Part shown: in pieces, positions 12,754-23,684 of the stretch
How positions within the stretch are numbered: the stretch's first letter is position 1
Layout: each line of letters begins with the position of its first letter
Source of the DNA: Ophiosphaerella korrae
Taxonomy: Eukaryota > Ascomycota > Dothideomycetes > Pleosporales > Phaeosphaeriaceae
Assembly: GCA_028456385.1 (NCBI GenBank)
Contig: JALNQF010000337.1
Span: 1-45,067, forward strand
Length of the DNA stretch: 45,067 bases
Direction of reading: 5' to 3'
Position numbers and translations under genes: made by a program
Notes under the pieces: generated by a model
Told to the model about the DNA's origin: nothing
The model's input: only the letters and a program-made list of their open reading frames with translations
Databases searched by the model: none

Positions 12754-13429
12754 CTATTCCCCTCTCTAGGCGGATTCTCGTTTCTCTATCCTAGGCCTAA
12801 GGTTATTAGTCTAGTTTCTTTATTTATCTCTAGTTCTTTATTATTCTCTATATCTTTATATTCTAATTGCAACAAACTTCTTCTTATTACTCGTGTTACT
12901 CGTAATAGAGTTAAAATATTTCTTTATACTTATTACGCTTAATTAAAGCTTACGTGTCTTATATCTTTAAAAGATAGTAAGTACTACAGCAAGTGTATTC
13001 TAGCTAATGTTTAGTATAAATATACTCCTTCTAGTATTTCTCTTATAGAGTATAAGTACTTAATTTCTACGTAGTCTCTTCTTGCTAAATCGTGTAGGGC
13101 AAGCTATTAACTAGGCTTAAGAGACACTATTATTACAGCTCGTAGAAGCTAAAGCTAAGTATAAGCTAACTCTTTATAAGCTAGTAGATCTTTATTCTTA
13201 TATTAAGCGTCTTTGTAGGATAAAGGCTTATAATAACGCTAAATTATCTAAATAGTCTCGTGCCTTAGAGGCTAAGATAGACCTTAAGGATACTATATAG
13301 GCTGCTCTAGCTCCTATCTTATTAGACGTTCCTAACGCCTCTCTATTTAGCGCTAGTAATGTTAGTTTTCTTAGTTTACTATAAGGCAATTTAGAGGGTT
13401 TTGATTTTAGAACTCCTCTAGCTTCTTAA
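12688..13429 (+). pseudogene. Element B antisense accessory frame (Cys motif plus charged segment)
   Basis: This is the best preserved copy of the antisense frame. An unbroken stretch of 84 codons runs to 12942, beginning inside the LTR. The first codon is GTG, so the true start is unknown. The same phase goes on through TAA/TAG to about 13110, with the motif Y-S-K-C-x8-Y at 12985-13023. A frame change near 13110 leads to a ~105-residue segment rich in Lys, Ala, Leu and Glu (E-A-K-A-K-Y-K-L ... L-E-A-K-I-D-L-K), probably coiled coil, ending L-A-S-stop at 13429. The pol gene of B runs the other way and ends just inside this stop. I do not know the function. The layout resembles Cys-rich plus coiled-coil hypothetical proteins seen near fungal retroelements, which is an impression and not a database result. 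Confidence 0.55.
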
Positions 13430-16400
13430 AGTAGTTAAGGTTATCTTCTAGTTCTTATATATCTTCCTATAGTTGTCCTTTCTCGTCTATACCTATCTAT
13501 TTTACTAGGTAGTAATTCTTACTATTACGGAACTAGTGTACTAGGATTTCTTTAACTTCCTATTCTTCTTATTCTCTATACGTATCTACTTTGTACACTA
13601 GTAGTTCTACGTCTTATAGTGCTTGTTCTAGTAGTAATATATAGAATATTAGGTATATCCTTATCTTATCTAGTAGCTTTAATTTAAATATAACTAGCGT
13701 AACTTTTTTCTTAATTTTGTATAGTCCTATCTTAACGTAGTCTAGTTTTAAACTTAGTCTCTTACTCTTAATATTTTTTTGTACTAACTATACTTTTTCT
13801 CCTTCTCTAAATTAGGGTCCCTCTTTATATTTCTTGTTGTAGTATTTTGCTATTTAATTATATAGGAATTCTACGTCCTATCTTAATTAATTATATATTT
13901 CTTTTATTCTATTTGCAAAGTTTTCTCCTCTTAGAGTCTAAAAATCTATACTCTTTAGCGTTCTATATATACTAAGGTTAAATCTATAGTTTATAAAGAA
14001 AGGTAATACTCTTATTACTATATTCTTTACGCTGTTGTATACTAGTTATACTATAGGTAGTAACTATACCTAGTTATTCTAGTTGTAGTTAAGGTAGTAT
14101 CTTAAGTATTGTTCTACTATCTAATTTGCTTGTTCTAATTGTCTATCTATCTATAGGTAATATACTGTTAACATTGTATATTATATTCTTAATTACGCTA
14201 TTATAATTCTTTATAGTTTTAATATAAATTATACATCTCTATCTATAATAATCTTATCTAGGATGCTGTACTAGCTTATTATAGTTCCTAAAACCTAGTA
14301 TATAGTAACTTCTATCTTACTTTTCTCCTTATATAGTCTAAAGTATATATACTTTATAAGTTTGTCTACTATTATAAGTATTCTATTATACTTTACTCCT
14401 AATATTAGATCTTTTAACTTTAGTAGTTTTGTAATAAAGTCTATTATTATTATTTTCTAGAGTTACTCTAGTATCTTAACTAGTTATAGTATTCTATATA
14501 GTATATATCTACTATATTTATTTCTATAACACTCTATATAGTCTTGTAGTACTTCTTCTATTAGTTATCTTACTCTTAGGATATAATAATCTCTTAGTAG
14601 TCTATTTAGTATTTTCTCTATTCCCTAGTATCTATATACTAGTAGTTTATAGAATTACTATATAAATTCTCTCTAAATTTTTCTTAGAATATATATTCTT
14701 CTATATACTTATGCAAGTCCTTCTTAGGTTTCTAATTTTTTTATTTCTTTAGATATTTCTTGCGTTATTTTCTAAATCTATTTATCTAGCTCGCTACTCG
14801 TTCTTTTAAGTATAGCGGCTATTTTAGGTGTATTTAGGATTAGGTATCCTACTTCGTTCTTAACTAGAACTATACTAGTAGCGCTTACTTCTTCTTGTAA
14901 GTCTAGTCTTCTACTAAGGGCGTCTATAAATTAGTTGTCTTTCTCTTTTATATATATAATTTCTATATTAAATATTAATAGGAACTCCTACTATCTTATA
15001 TATTATTATAATAGTTCTTTATTTATTATAAATCTTATAAGATTCCTATAGTCTATATAGACCTTTGTTTAGTATTTTACTCCTTGTAAGTATACTCTCT
15101 ATTATCTAAATACTTTATAGATTACTAGTATTTCCTTGTTATAAATTAGGTAGTTAAGCTCTACTAGTTTTATTTTCTTAGAAAAGTATTTAACTAAGTA
15201 TTCTTGTTTAGTCCTAAGATCTTCTTACATTAGTGCTATTCTGTAGACTAAATTAGATGTATCTGTTTTTACTATTGCCTGTAGGTCTAGGTTGTATATT
15301 CTAATAACTAGGTTTTTTATAAACTTTCTTTTAATCTTATTAAATACTTTATCGTATTCTTTTATCTATTTAAATAGCGTATCTTTTTTTATAAGCCTTG
15401 TTATTAGTTCTTTATCTTTAGACTATCTTACTATTAACTTTTTATAAAAGTTAGCTAGGCTGTAAAATTATTATACTTCTCTTAGGTTCTTTAGTATTAG
15501 CTATTTGTTAATTAACTTAATCTTTTCTAGATTAATCTTAATCTTTCCTAGTTCTATAATAAATCTTAGGAAATCTATTTCTTTTGTATAAAATTTGTAT
15601 TTTCTTATTTTAAGAAATAATTTATTTTCTACTAGTTTTTCTAGCACCTTGTGTATATATTGTATATGTTCTTCTTCTATTTCTAAGAATATAAGGATAT
15701 CGTCTAGGTATATAAATGTAAATATATCTAAGTACTCTCTTAGTACTATATTAATTCTTTCTTAGAACGCGGCTAGTGCGTTCGTTAATCTAAATAGCAT
15801 AACTAAATATTTATATAATCTCTATTGTATTCTAAACGCTATTTTCTATTTGTTGCCTTCTCTAATTCTAATCTAGTAGTAGGCGTTTTAGATATCTAGT
15901 TTTGTAAAGATTTTTACTTTTCTTAGTCTAGCTTATATCTTATCTATTTATAGTAAGGGATATTAGTTTTTGTTTATAACTACGTTAGTTTTTCTAAAGT
16001 CTACGTAGGGCCTTTTATTACTTATTCCTTTTTTATCTATAAATATAAGTCTATATACTACTAAGGATTTAGATTCTTGTATCTATCTTTTCTTGATTAC
16101 GTTTTTAATAAATGCTCGTTTAATCTTAGATTCTTCTTCTATCTTTCTATAGACTAGGCTCTATCTAATATTTTTCTCTTCTTTTATTTCTATTACTAAG
16201 TCCTATAGCTAATATTCTAGAAAGTAGTCTTCTAGCTCTATAAGCTATAGTTCCTATTTCTTGTATTCTTCTAGGAATTCTCCTTTGTAGGTGCTTATAT
16301 TAGCTCTTAGTTTTTCTATTCTATAGTAGCTGATTTTTTCTATCCTCTAGTTAATGTGTAGGTTTATTATCTATAACTATAGTATTCCTAATATAATTTT

Positions 16401-17700
16401 TTATTTGTTATTAATTATTATTATGTCTATAACTATATTATTAATCTTTATCTCTTCTAACTCTAGTGTAGAGAGAGCTGTTTTAAACCTAATAGGTTCT
16501 TAGAATAGTTTTCCTTTAATTGTACTTAGCTATTAAGGGTATTTCTTTATTATATAACGTATTCCTTAGTTTTCTATAAACTTCTTTAATATAAAGTTTC
16601 TCGTAGCTCTACTATTAATTATTAATTATACTCTCCTTCCTTAGTATATACCTATTTTTGTAATATATAGGCCTCTTATACCTTCTAGTTATTCTTGCTT
16701 AGGTATTTTTGTAAATTATCTATTCTTCTATAGCTATAGCCCTACTTTAAGTTTATATTCTTTGTATTTTAGATATTTGTTATATATATATTTATACTAT
16801 AGTCCTCCTTAGACGCATTTCTTAGATAGTTTTAGGCTAAGTCTTACTACTAAGTATCTATCTTCTAGGATTATTTCTTATCTCTAGATATCTTCTACTA
16901 GAATTACTCTTATATAATTATAGCCTTTCCTTCTTGTAAGCTATATACTATTATTTGCTTTAGGGTTCCTATATGTAATACAATTCTTATCTAGGTATAA
17001 TATCTATAATACTTTAAAGTATACTAGATGTTTTAGATCTATTATCTTATTATCCCCTTTCTAGTACTTGTTCTTCCTAGGTGTCTCTACTATTAGGATA
17101 TAGTACACTACTAGTACTCTTAGTATATAGGCTTTATTAATCTATTGCGTTTTTCTTGTAAGGTGTTACTACTCTCTTTATATAGGTATTCTTCCTACTA
17201 TAACTATATACTAGTTTATTTATTCTTAAAATAGTATAAACTTTATTTCTTTAGGATTATATTCTTTCTAGTCTTTATACGCTTCTTCTATACTTATAAC
17301 TAGTAAGTATTTCTAAACGAACTTCTATTTTATATTTCGTTCCTCTATATCTATTATTGTATAGCTATTATAGCTATATATATCTAGCTAGGTATACTCT
17401 ATACCTCTTATACTAACTTGTTTCTTACTTTCTCGTAGTCCTTTAGAGGAAGCTGTAGTAGTCTCTTTATCTAGTACTAGTTCTTCGGCCTAGATTAATA
17501 GTACTAAGGGCTCTTCCCTCTCTAAATCTTCTGTTAGTAGGTCTATTACGTACGCTGTTTCTTCTAGCTACGCTTCTATTCTTTCTTTTATTACTACTAC
17601 TCTATTTCTCTATTATAAGAAGTATCCTACTCTCTACTTACTAGAAAGATATATATAGTAGTCGTCTTTATAACAAAAGGTCTAATAAAGTATTACGTAC
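13380..17700 (-). pseudogene. Element B pol, decayed (protease, RT, RNase H, integrase)
   Basis: Same domains as element A pol, read on the minus strand. The protease motif is N-S-R-A-T at 16616-16602, with Asp and Gly of D-S-G-A-T lost. RT lies at about 16100-15530 with an intact Y-L-D-D box at 15710-15699, the only one in this family within the window. RNase H lies at about 15330-14940 and integrase at about 14720-13900. The protease and RT motifs are 906 nt apart, as in A, C and E. Many TAA/TAG codons at expected Gln/Trp positions make it inactive. Confidence 0.85.
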
Positions 17701-18880
17701 TATAATTCTTTACTCCTAGCTACTTTTTCTTAAGGTTTAGCCTATACTTATAGTGCTTCCTTCTTCTTCTCTATTATCTTTAACTAAGTTTCTTTCTTTA
17801 GGTCCTTACTCTTGTAATCTTTTACGAAGTGTCTTAGTTTCCTATATTTATAGTATGCTATATCCTTCTTCTTTTATAATTAGTAATCTTTTACGTAGTA
17901 GCCTTTCTTACTATAATTAAAGTTTATAAAGTCTTTATTCTTCTTCTTCTTCTTATCCTTGTTTGTATTAAAGATTATAGGGTCTCTAGTATCCTAGTTT
18001 CTTGTTTAGTTACTATACTTGTTCTTTTTCTATTCTTAGAGATTATTATTAATCTAGATTGCTTATTGCTTTAGAGCTTCTAATATCTTAGGCTTCTCTA
18101 TATAGATTATTTTGTATTAGATTTTCTTATTTAGTTCTTATTTAAATCGTAATATAAGGGCTAATTTGTTCTATTCTATGTTCTATAATAGTTGTTTAAA
18201 CTATAATATATATTCTAGTATACTTTTTTATTGTACGAGCCTCTTAAGTTTCTCTTTAGCTTATTAGGTAATATCTATATCCCTAAATACTACTCTTATT
18301 TACTTTATAAAGTACTTATAACTTCTAAAGATAGCTCTAGTTTTGTCTTTCTATATTATTAGTATATATATTAAGTAGTCTATCTAGTAAGGTTTGTACT
18401 ATCTTATTATATCTTCTTTAAGGTGTAGTCTAATATATATTACCTTCTTTTCTTCTATATTAAAGTATAGTACTTATATATCTATCTAGAGTTATACTAA
18501 AGCTATAAAAGGTCTTAGTTTCTCTCTTATTCTATTAAACTTCTTAAGAATAAGTATCTTAGGCGGTTTCTTTATCGCGCTTATTTCTAATTATTAAGTA
18601 ATTAGTTCTATCTAGTTTTATCCTTCTATAATAGCTTTAATTTATACCTTGTTTTATTTTAAGTAGTCTTGTAGTTTCTTATTTTGCGTTTCTAAGGCTT
18701 TAATTACTATTTTTATATCCTTTTTCTTATCTATTAGTTTATTAATACGTTCCTTAATTGTTTCCTATATAGTGCTATCTAACTTATAGCTACTCCTAGG
18801 GGCTTTGCTTATTTTAGTTAAGCTTTCTACTATTGTATTAGCTAGACTGTACGCTACTTACGCTTTGCTTCTCGCAATAA
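17701..18880 (-). pseudogene. Element B gag, decayed
   Basis: This is the capsid/nucleocapsid protein on the minus strand, directly downstream of the 5' LTR (18895-19337). The gag start region is almost the same as in A and E (GCGAGAAGC-AAGCGTAAG). Two zinc knuckles lie at about 17925-17882 and 17860-17812 with Cys mostly turned to Tyr. Stops are TAA/TAG. Confidence 0.7.
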
Positions 18881-18894
18881 CTAAATTAGTAAGG

Positions 18895-19337
18895 TGTAAT
18901 AGGTTAGTTACTAGGGTTAACTTCCTAGTACCTAAGAGTTATTAGTAGATTGTAAGTTAATAACAAAAGCTTGTATAGTAATCTATAATAACTATAAATA
19001 ATAGAAGATATTTTACAACTGTCTTATATTAGCGTTCTATAGTTAAAGGATTGAATTACTAATACTATCCTAATAATAGATATTGTTACTAACTATATAC
19101 CTGTACTTTTTAGCTAGCTTTGTACTTCGTGTTTACTAAGATCGCGAATTACAAATTTATTACGTGCTTAGCTTTGTACTTTGTATTTACTAAGATTGTA
19201 AATCGCGAATTTATTACGTGTCTCTATTATAGTTAGTTTCCTAATCTAGCTCGTTACCCTATAGGTCGTAGGTATTATTATCCTCTATAGTAAGGCTAAT
19301 TAGCTTAAAAAGGTTTTCTCTTGTTACAACTGTAACA
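18895..19337 (-). repeat. 5' LTR of element B (right end)
   Basis: 443 bp, same length as the left LTR. It ends on the plus strand with TGTTACAACTGTAACA. Differences from the left copy are mostly C/T and G/A, as expected from RIP after insertion. A CCTAT target duplication follows at 19338-19342. I could not identify a tRNA primer-binding site next to it. Confidence 0.9.
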
Positions 19338-19358
19338 CCTATCTAGAAGAGGAGATAG

Positions 19359-19815
19359 TGTTATAGGCGTAACAAGAGAAATTAAGATAGAACTAATTAG
19401 TCCTATCTTAGATACTAATAGAGTATAGGACGAGCAAGGTAATAACCTTAATTAGGAAACTACCTATAACTAGGATACGTAGTAGTAATCTATAATTACG
19501 TATAAATAGATTAAAGTAATCTATAATAACGTACGAATAGATTAAGGTAATCTATAGTTACGTATATATAGATTAGTAGTAATCTATACTATTGTATAAA
19601 TAGATTAATATAAGTATATAGTTAATAATATACGTATTATTAGGATAGTACTAGTAATTTAATCCTTTAACTATAGAACGCTAATACAAGATAGTTGTAA
19701 AATATCTTCTATTGTTTATAGTTATTGTAGATCCCTATATAAGCTTTTATTATTACTTTATAATCTACTAATAACTTTTAGGTATTAGGAGTTAACTCTA
19801 GTAACACCTATAACA
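19359..19815 (+). repeat. 3' LTR of element A
   Basis: 457 bp with perfect 9-bp inverted ends, TGTTATAGG and CCTATAACA. The 29-bp subrepeats lie at about 19480-19600. The polypurine tract of A (CTAGAAGAGGAGATAG, 19343-19358) stands directly before it. B inserted just before that tract. Confidence 0.9.
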
Positions 19816-21276
19816 ATTCTAGCTAAGGTAAACTTTCTAAGAGATAAGTAATTACTAAGTTTATTATCCTTAATTCCTTAGTATAAAGTTAGTAATAGAG
19901 TATAAAATAAAGGTTAGAGCTTAGTAAACTTAGTAAGTAATTTCTTAAGTTTATTTTAAGATATAAAGACTATTCTTAGTAGTAAGTCTTTATTAATTAT
20001 AGTGTTTAGTAGTAAATTATCTCTTAGCTTTTCTAGGTTCTCTATCTTAGGTATAGGCTAGAGTAATAATACTTAGCTAACGTTTAGTAAGGCGTTATTA
20101 ATTAAGTTATTTAATATAGTCTAGTTATTAAAAGAAACTTTAGTAACTAGTCTATACTTTAGAGGGCTACTTTAGTTAAAAAGAGTAAAGTCTATATCTA
20201 GGTTAAATTCTTCTATAATAGGTTAGTTAAGAGTAGTTAAGTTTATTATAGAGCTATTAGCTAAGAAAGCGCTTAGTACTTATTAGAGAATTATATTAGG
20301 TTAGAAATTTAGTTTACTAAGTAGTCTTAGCTAAAAAAAGGATTTAGAGTCTAATACTTATTTTCCTTTATCTTTTTATAAGAAGGTCTTAAGATATTAT
20401 TAAAAGTTACTTAGTACTTTTTTTATTTAAGTAGTTAGTATAGTAAGTCTCTAGGTTTATTTTTCTAGAAACCTAGTTCTAGTACGTATTTTATAGATTT
20501 TTTTATAGTATAGTAGCTTTAGAGTATTCTTTTAGTTTTTTACTAGATCTATAGTCTACTATTTATAGAATATCTTTATCTTATAAGTATACTTAGTATA
20601 AGTAATAAAGAGGTTATAAGCTAGTATTATTTTAGTTTAACAAACTAGCTTTTAAAGAGATAAAAGATTTTTTATATAACTAAGTTATAGTATAAAAAGC
20701 TAAGTTATAGTAGTTATATACTATATTAGTACGTTTAGCTATTAGTTTATAGAAATTTAGATCTTTTACGCTAGCTAGTTAAAGTTTTAGTAAAGTCTAG
20801 AGTACTTTATTACTTAGTTTTTATAAATTAAGTACTAGTAATTTATATAGGTTTAGGGGTCTTTTCCTTTTTTAGTACTACTACCTAGGTTTAATACCTA
20901 GTATAAGTATACTCTTACTTAAGTATACGTAGTAAGTATAAGCTAAAGCGTTATAACTTATAAAGTAGTTAAACTACTCTTCTTTAGTATATATTTCTTT
21001 CTAGAATGTTAGCGCTAGTACTAGTAAAAAAGAGAGCGCTAGAAACTTTAACTAGAACTATAATATAGTAAACTTAAAGGGCTACCTAGCGCGCTATAGC
21101 TAAGGTAAGATCTAATTCCTAGTAGTATAGTTCTTTTTAGCTAGCTAGGCTTAATTAAAAGTTAGCTATAATTAGCTATTTTATAGTAACTCTAGCGTAA
21201 GTAAAAAAGCTACTAGTATAGTTTTAAGTTATAGAGAGGCCTATAAAAGTAAATTATTTATAGAAATCTACTATTA
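19816..21276 (-). other. Decayed minus-strand reading frame of unknown family
   Basis: On the minus strand, about 20640-20330 and 20230-19830 read through for long distances if TAA/TAG are ignored. They give Lys/Leu/Asn-rich, protein-like sequence. I recognise no domain. It is probably an older transposon into which A was inserted, perhaps the same as the frame at about 5110-4860. If the repeat at 21277-21573 is an LTR, this could be internal sequence of that element. Confidence 0.35.
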
Positions 21277-21573
21277 TATAAGGTAGACTTTACGTAAAAT
21301 AACTTAATAAAGTAGTTTTAATAATTAACTAAAAAGAGTAAATAGAAGATAAAGCTATCTAAGTAAGTACTAGGTATATATACATAGTAGCTTACTAAGT
21401 ACTAACTAAAAGTAGAAAGGTAGTTAAATATTAGTAAGTTGTAAACTTACTAACATATTAGTAAGTTTGCAATATTAGTAAGTTCGCAATGTTAGTAAGT
21501 TTGTAGTATTAGTAAGTCGCAACTTACTAATATTAGTGCGAAAATAAGAGATATAAAGGATAACTCCCTTATA
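21277..21573 (+). repeat. ~297-bp interspersed repeat R, copy 1 (solo LTR or MITE)
   Basis: It has short inverted ends TATAAGG and CCTTATA. The same sequence occurs at 35340-35576 (inverted) and from 44973 to the window end. Positions 21430-21530 hold about five ~17-bp units of the form TTAGTAAGTT-x-GCAATA, partly palindromic. RIP would turn TG...CA ends into TA...TA. It may therefore be a solo LTR (TGTAAGG...CCTTACA) rather than a DNA-transposon relic. Confidence 0.7.
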
Positions 21574-21984
21574 GGTAGGTACTAGTTTGCTTAACTTAGT
21601 TAAGGCAGTAATACTCTTAATTATTAGATTTGCGGTTATAAAATTAATGGATGTAAATTCGAGTAAGAAAAGAGTTTATTAATTAATCTCTCTTCGACTA
21701 TCTATCTTTAGCCCTGCGCTCTATCTATGTGTCTGCGCTGCGGCGGTCTCGGCTAGGTCTCTCGAGACGGCGGCGAGCTAGATCCTCAGCACTTATTCTG
21801 TTGAGGTGCTGGTTCCTTTGTTGTATTAGTTGTACTAACGTAGTCTATCTCCTTGTATGTGAGATCCTTTGTTTGATTCCTTTGTTCGTGAGGGTCGAGG
21901 CTGCGGTCTTTTAGCTGCGGCGGGGTTGGCGGCTCAGCGATCGTTATGCTCGTGCGCCGAGCCAATCAGATCGCGCACATGCTA
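21574..21984. other. Less mutated, GC-richer stretch without a recognisable gene
   Basis: From about 21620 the base composition changes and TpG and CpA reappear. GCGGCGG-type motifs occur at about 21739 and 21917. A 61-codon open frame at 21729-21914 (+) has no domain, is Arg/Leu-rich and is most likely chance. Near 21965, ATCGCGCACATG resembles the 12-bp unit found beyond the other end of the Fot1-like element. Confidence 0.4.
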
Positions 21985-22072
21985 AGCTGGCGCCGGGGGA
22001 GTTAAGCCACCGGGGGAGTTAGGCCACCCCACCAAATTCAATTGATCAGCTTCAACGCGTGATATCTCCACA
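21985..22072 (+). repeat. Left terminal inverted repeat of the Fot1-like element
   Basis: About 88 bp. It pairs with the reverse complement of 23685-23774 with only a few mismatches, mostly C/T. It is the presumed transposase binding site. Confidence 0.9.
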
Positions 22073-22076
22073 ACAC

Positions 22077-23671
22077 CTATCTTAAATAGATCCCAAAGAA
22101 GTTGCTATACAATTAGCTATTAGTAATCTTGAAAATAGAGTTTATACAAGCCAACGCGCTGCCTATAAGGCCTAGGGCGTTTCACGTAGCAAGCTACAAG
22201 GTAGACTAGTAGGTTAATAACAACCTAGCCTAGCTTATCAACACTAGCAGCGATTAAGCCTAGATTAAGAGGAGTTCCTAGTAGAGTAGATTCTTAATAA
22301 AGACTTACGTGCCCAGCCCCTATCTTATACGCGCGTATAAGAGATAGCTACCTAAATCCTCTATATAAATAGTAACTACGAGCCTCTAGGTAAAGATTAG
22401 ATCTCTAGCTTTATAACGCGTTAACTACGTGTCGCATCTATAGTTAGCCGGTTAATTAAGGCTACCTAGATAGAGGTAGCTAACCTAGAGACGCTTTACG
22501 CGTTCTTTAGACATTTTAAGGAGGTCCTAATCTAATACAATATACTACTATTAAATATTTAGAATATAGATAAGGTTAGAATTGCCTTAGGTGTATATAC
22601 TAACTCCTAGGTACTTACTAGCTTAAAGAAGAAGAAGACTTATAATAAGGAACTAGGCAATTGTAAATAAGTATTAGTCCTAGAGATAGTATTAGCTACT
22701 AGCTAGAAGGTCTAGTATTTAGTTATCTTTAAGGGTAAATGCCTATATACTACTTAGTTTCTATCTAAGTATATACTAGATTAGATCTATACTATATTAA
22801 AGAATAGGTAGACGTTAAATAAGATTAGATCTAAGTAGCTAGAAGATATCTTTATCCTAGAAATAGACCTAGGTCTAGGGCAGTACTAGCTCCTACTTTT
22901 AGATAGGCATAGCTCTTATATTAATATTAAGTTTATATAGCTTTGTAAACTACATAAGATTATCTCTATCTACTATCCTACCTATAGTACTTATATCCTC
23001 TAGCCTCTTAATCTTGCCTATTTCTCTATTATTAAGTCTAGGTATCGTTAGTAGATTAGAGACCTAGCTGCCTTAGATAACACGGCACCTATTAAGAAAG
23101 AGAGGCTTATTAGGTATTACAACGCTGCTAGAGAGGAAGGTCTATCTAAACGAGTTATACGGGCTAGCTAGAAGGCTAGTAGACTCTACCTATTTAATCT
23201 AGAGAAGGTTCTCTAATCGTCTCAAGTAAACTAACTAGTTAGCCGCCTATTAACTCCTCTACTACTAGCTCAACTACTTGATCTAATCTTTTAGACACCT
23301 TAAAGATCTTAAGATCTTTACTAGGCTTAACAACGTCTTTAACAGTCTAAATTAGTCTTGCGCAGTGTCTAGTAGGTGCTTAGCAAAGTAGGCAAAGCTA
23401 TCTTAAGGGCTAATACAAAGGCAGCTCTCTTTAAAGCTTAGAATCAACGTTTACAAGTTCAAGTTAATTAGTTTACAAGCTAGTATACAAGAAAACAGGT
23501 TAGGATTAATCTAAATGAGCGGTTTAGTAACGTAGTTAAGATTAAGACTGCACAAGACCGGGTAGTAATAATAAAGGTAGAGAAGGCTATAAAGAAGGTA
23601 GTAAATAAGGCTAACAAGTCTATCTTCAAAGCAGCTACACATATAAAGCAGGCTGTACTTAACCTTAACTA
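22077..23671 (+). pseudogene. Fot1/pogo-like transposase, decayed
   Basis: This is a DDE transposase that cuts and pastes the element at TA sites. One frame runs from about 22077 to 23671, interrupted only by TAA/TAG codons. The N-terminus has the psq-type helix-turn-helix (I-x-x-L-E-N-R-V-Y at about 22125, A-A-Y-K-A). The CENP-B-type helix-turn-helix follows (S-Y-T-R-V-R-E-I-A near 22325, then E-P-L-G-K). The catalytic core follows, with the first Asp in N-I-D-K-V (22569-22571) and the second in L-L-L-D-R (22902-22904). The third Asp has become Asn in Q-P-L-N-L-A (23010-23012). Second and third are separated by 35 residues, the DD35D spacing of Fot1. A basic C-terminal region (E-R-F-S-N-V near 23520) is typical. 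The start ATG is lost. It cannot be active. Confidence 0.9.
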
Positions 23672-23684
23672 AATTCAAATTGGC

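Larger units (their letters stand above)
12311..19337 (-). mobile_element. Ty3/gypsy element B, complete, nested in element A
   Basis: This is a 7,027-bp LTR retrotransposon on the minus strand, flanked by a perfect CCTAT duplication. Both LTRs are exactly 443 bp. A polypurine tract (reverse complement of 12754-12770, AGAGAGGGGAATAG) lies next to the 3' LTR. It keeps more TpG/CpA and the intact RT box Y-L-D-D, so it is the least mutated copy. That fits its being inserted into A. It still has many TAA/TAG codons in gag-pol and is not autonomous. Confidence 0.9.
5727..19815 (+). mobile_element. Ty3/gypsy element A, split by nested element B
   Basis: This is an LTR retrotransposon of about 7.06 kb once element B and its 5-bp target duplication are removed. 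The order is 5' LTR, gag, pol (protease, RT, RNase H, integrase), antisense frame, polypurine tract at 19343-19358, and 3' LTR. The sequence just left of B (to 12310) and right of B (from 19343) joins to match the uninterrupted element E at about 34000-34060, which proves the nesting. The last five bases before the 5' LTR (cttct) and after the 3' LTR (attct) match only in part, so its target duplication is not established. All coding parts are dead through TAA/TAG codons. Confidence 0.85.

Noticed and set aside
21729..21914. 61-codon plus-strand frame
   Set aside because: Short, Arg/Leu-rich, no domain and no start context.
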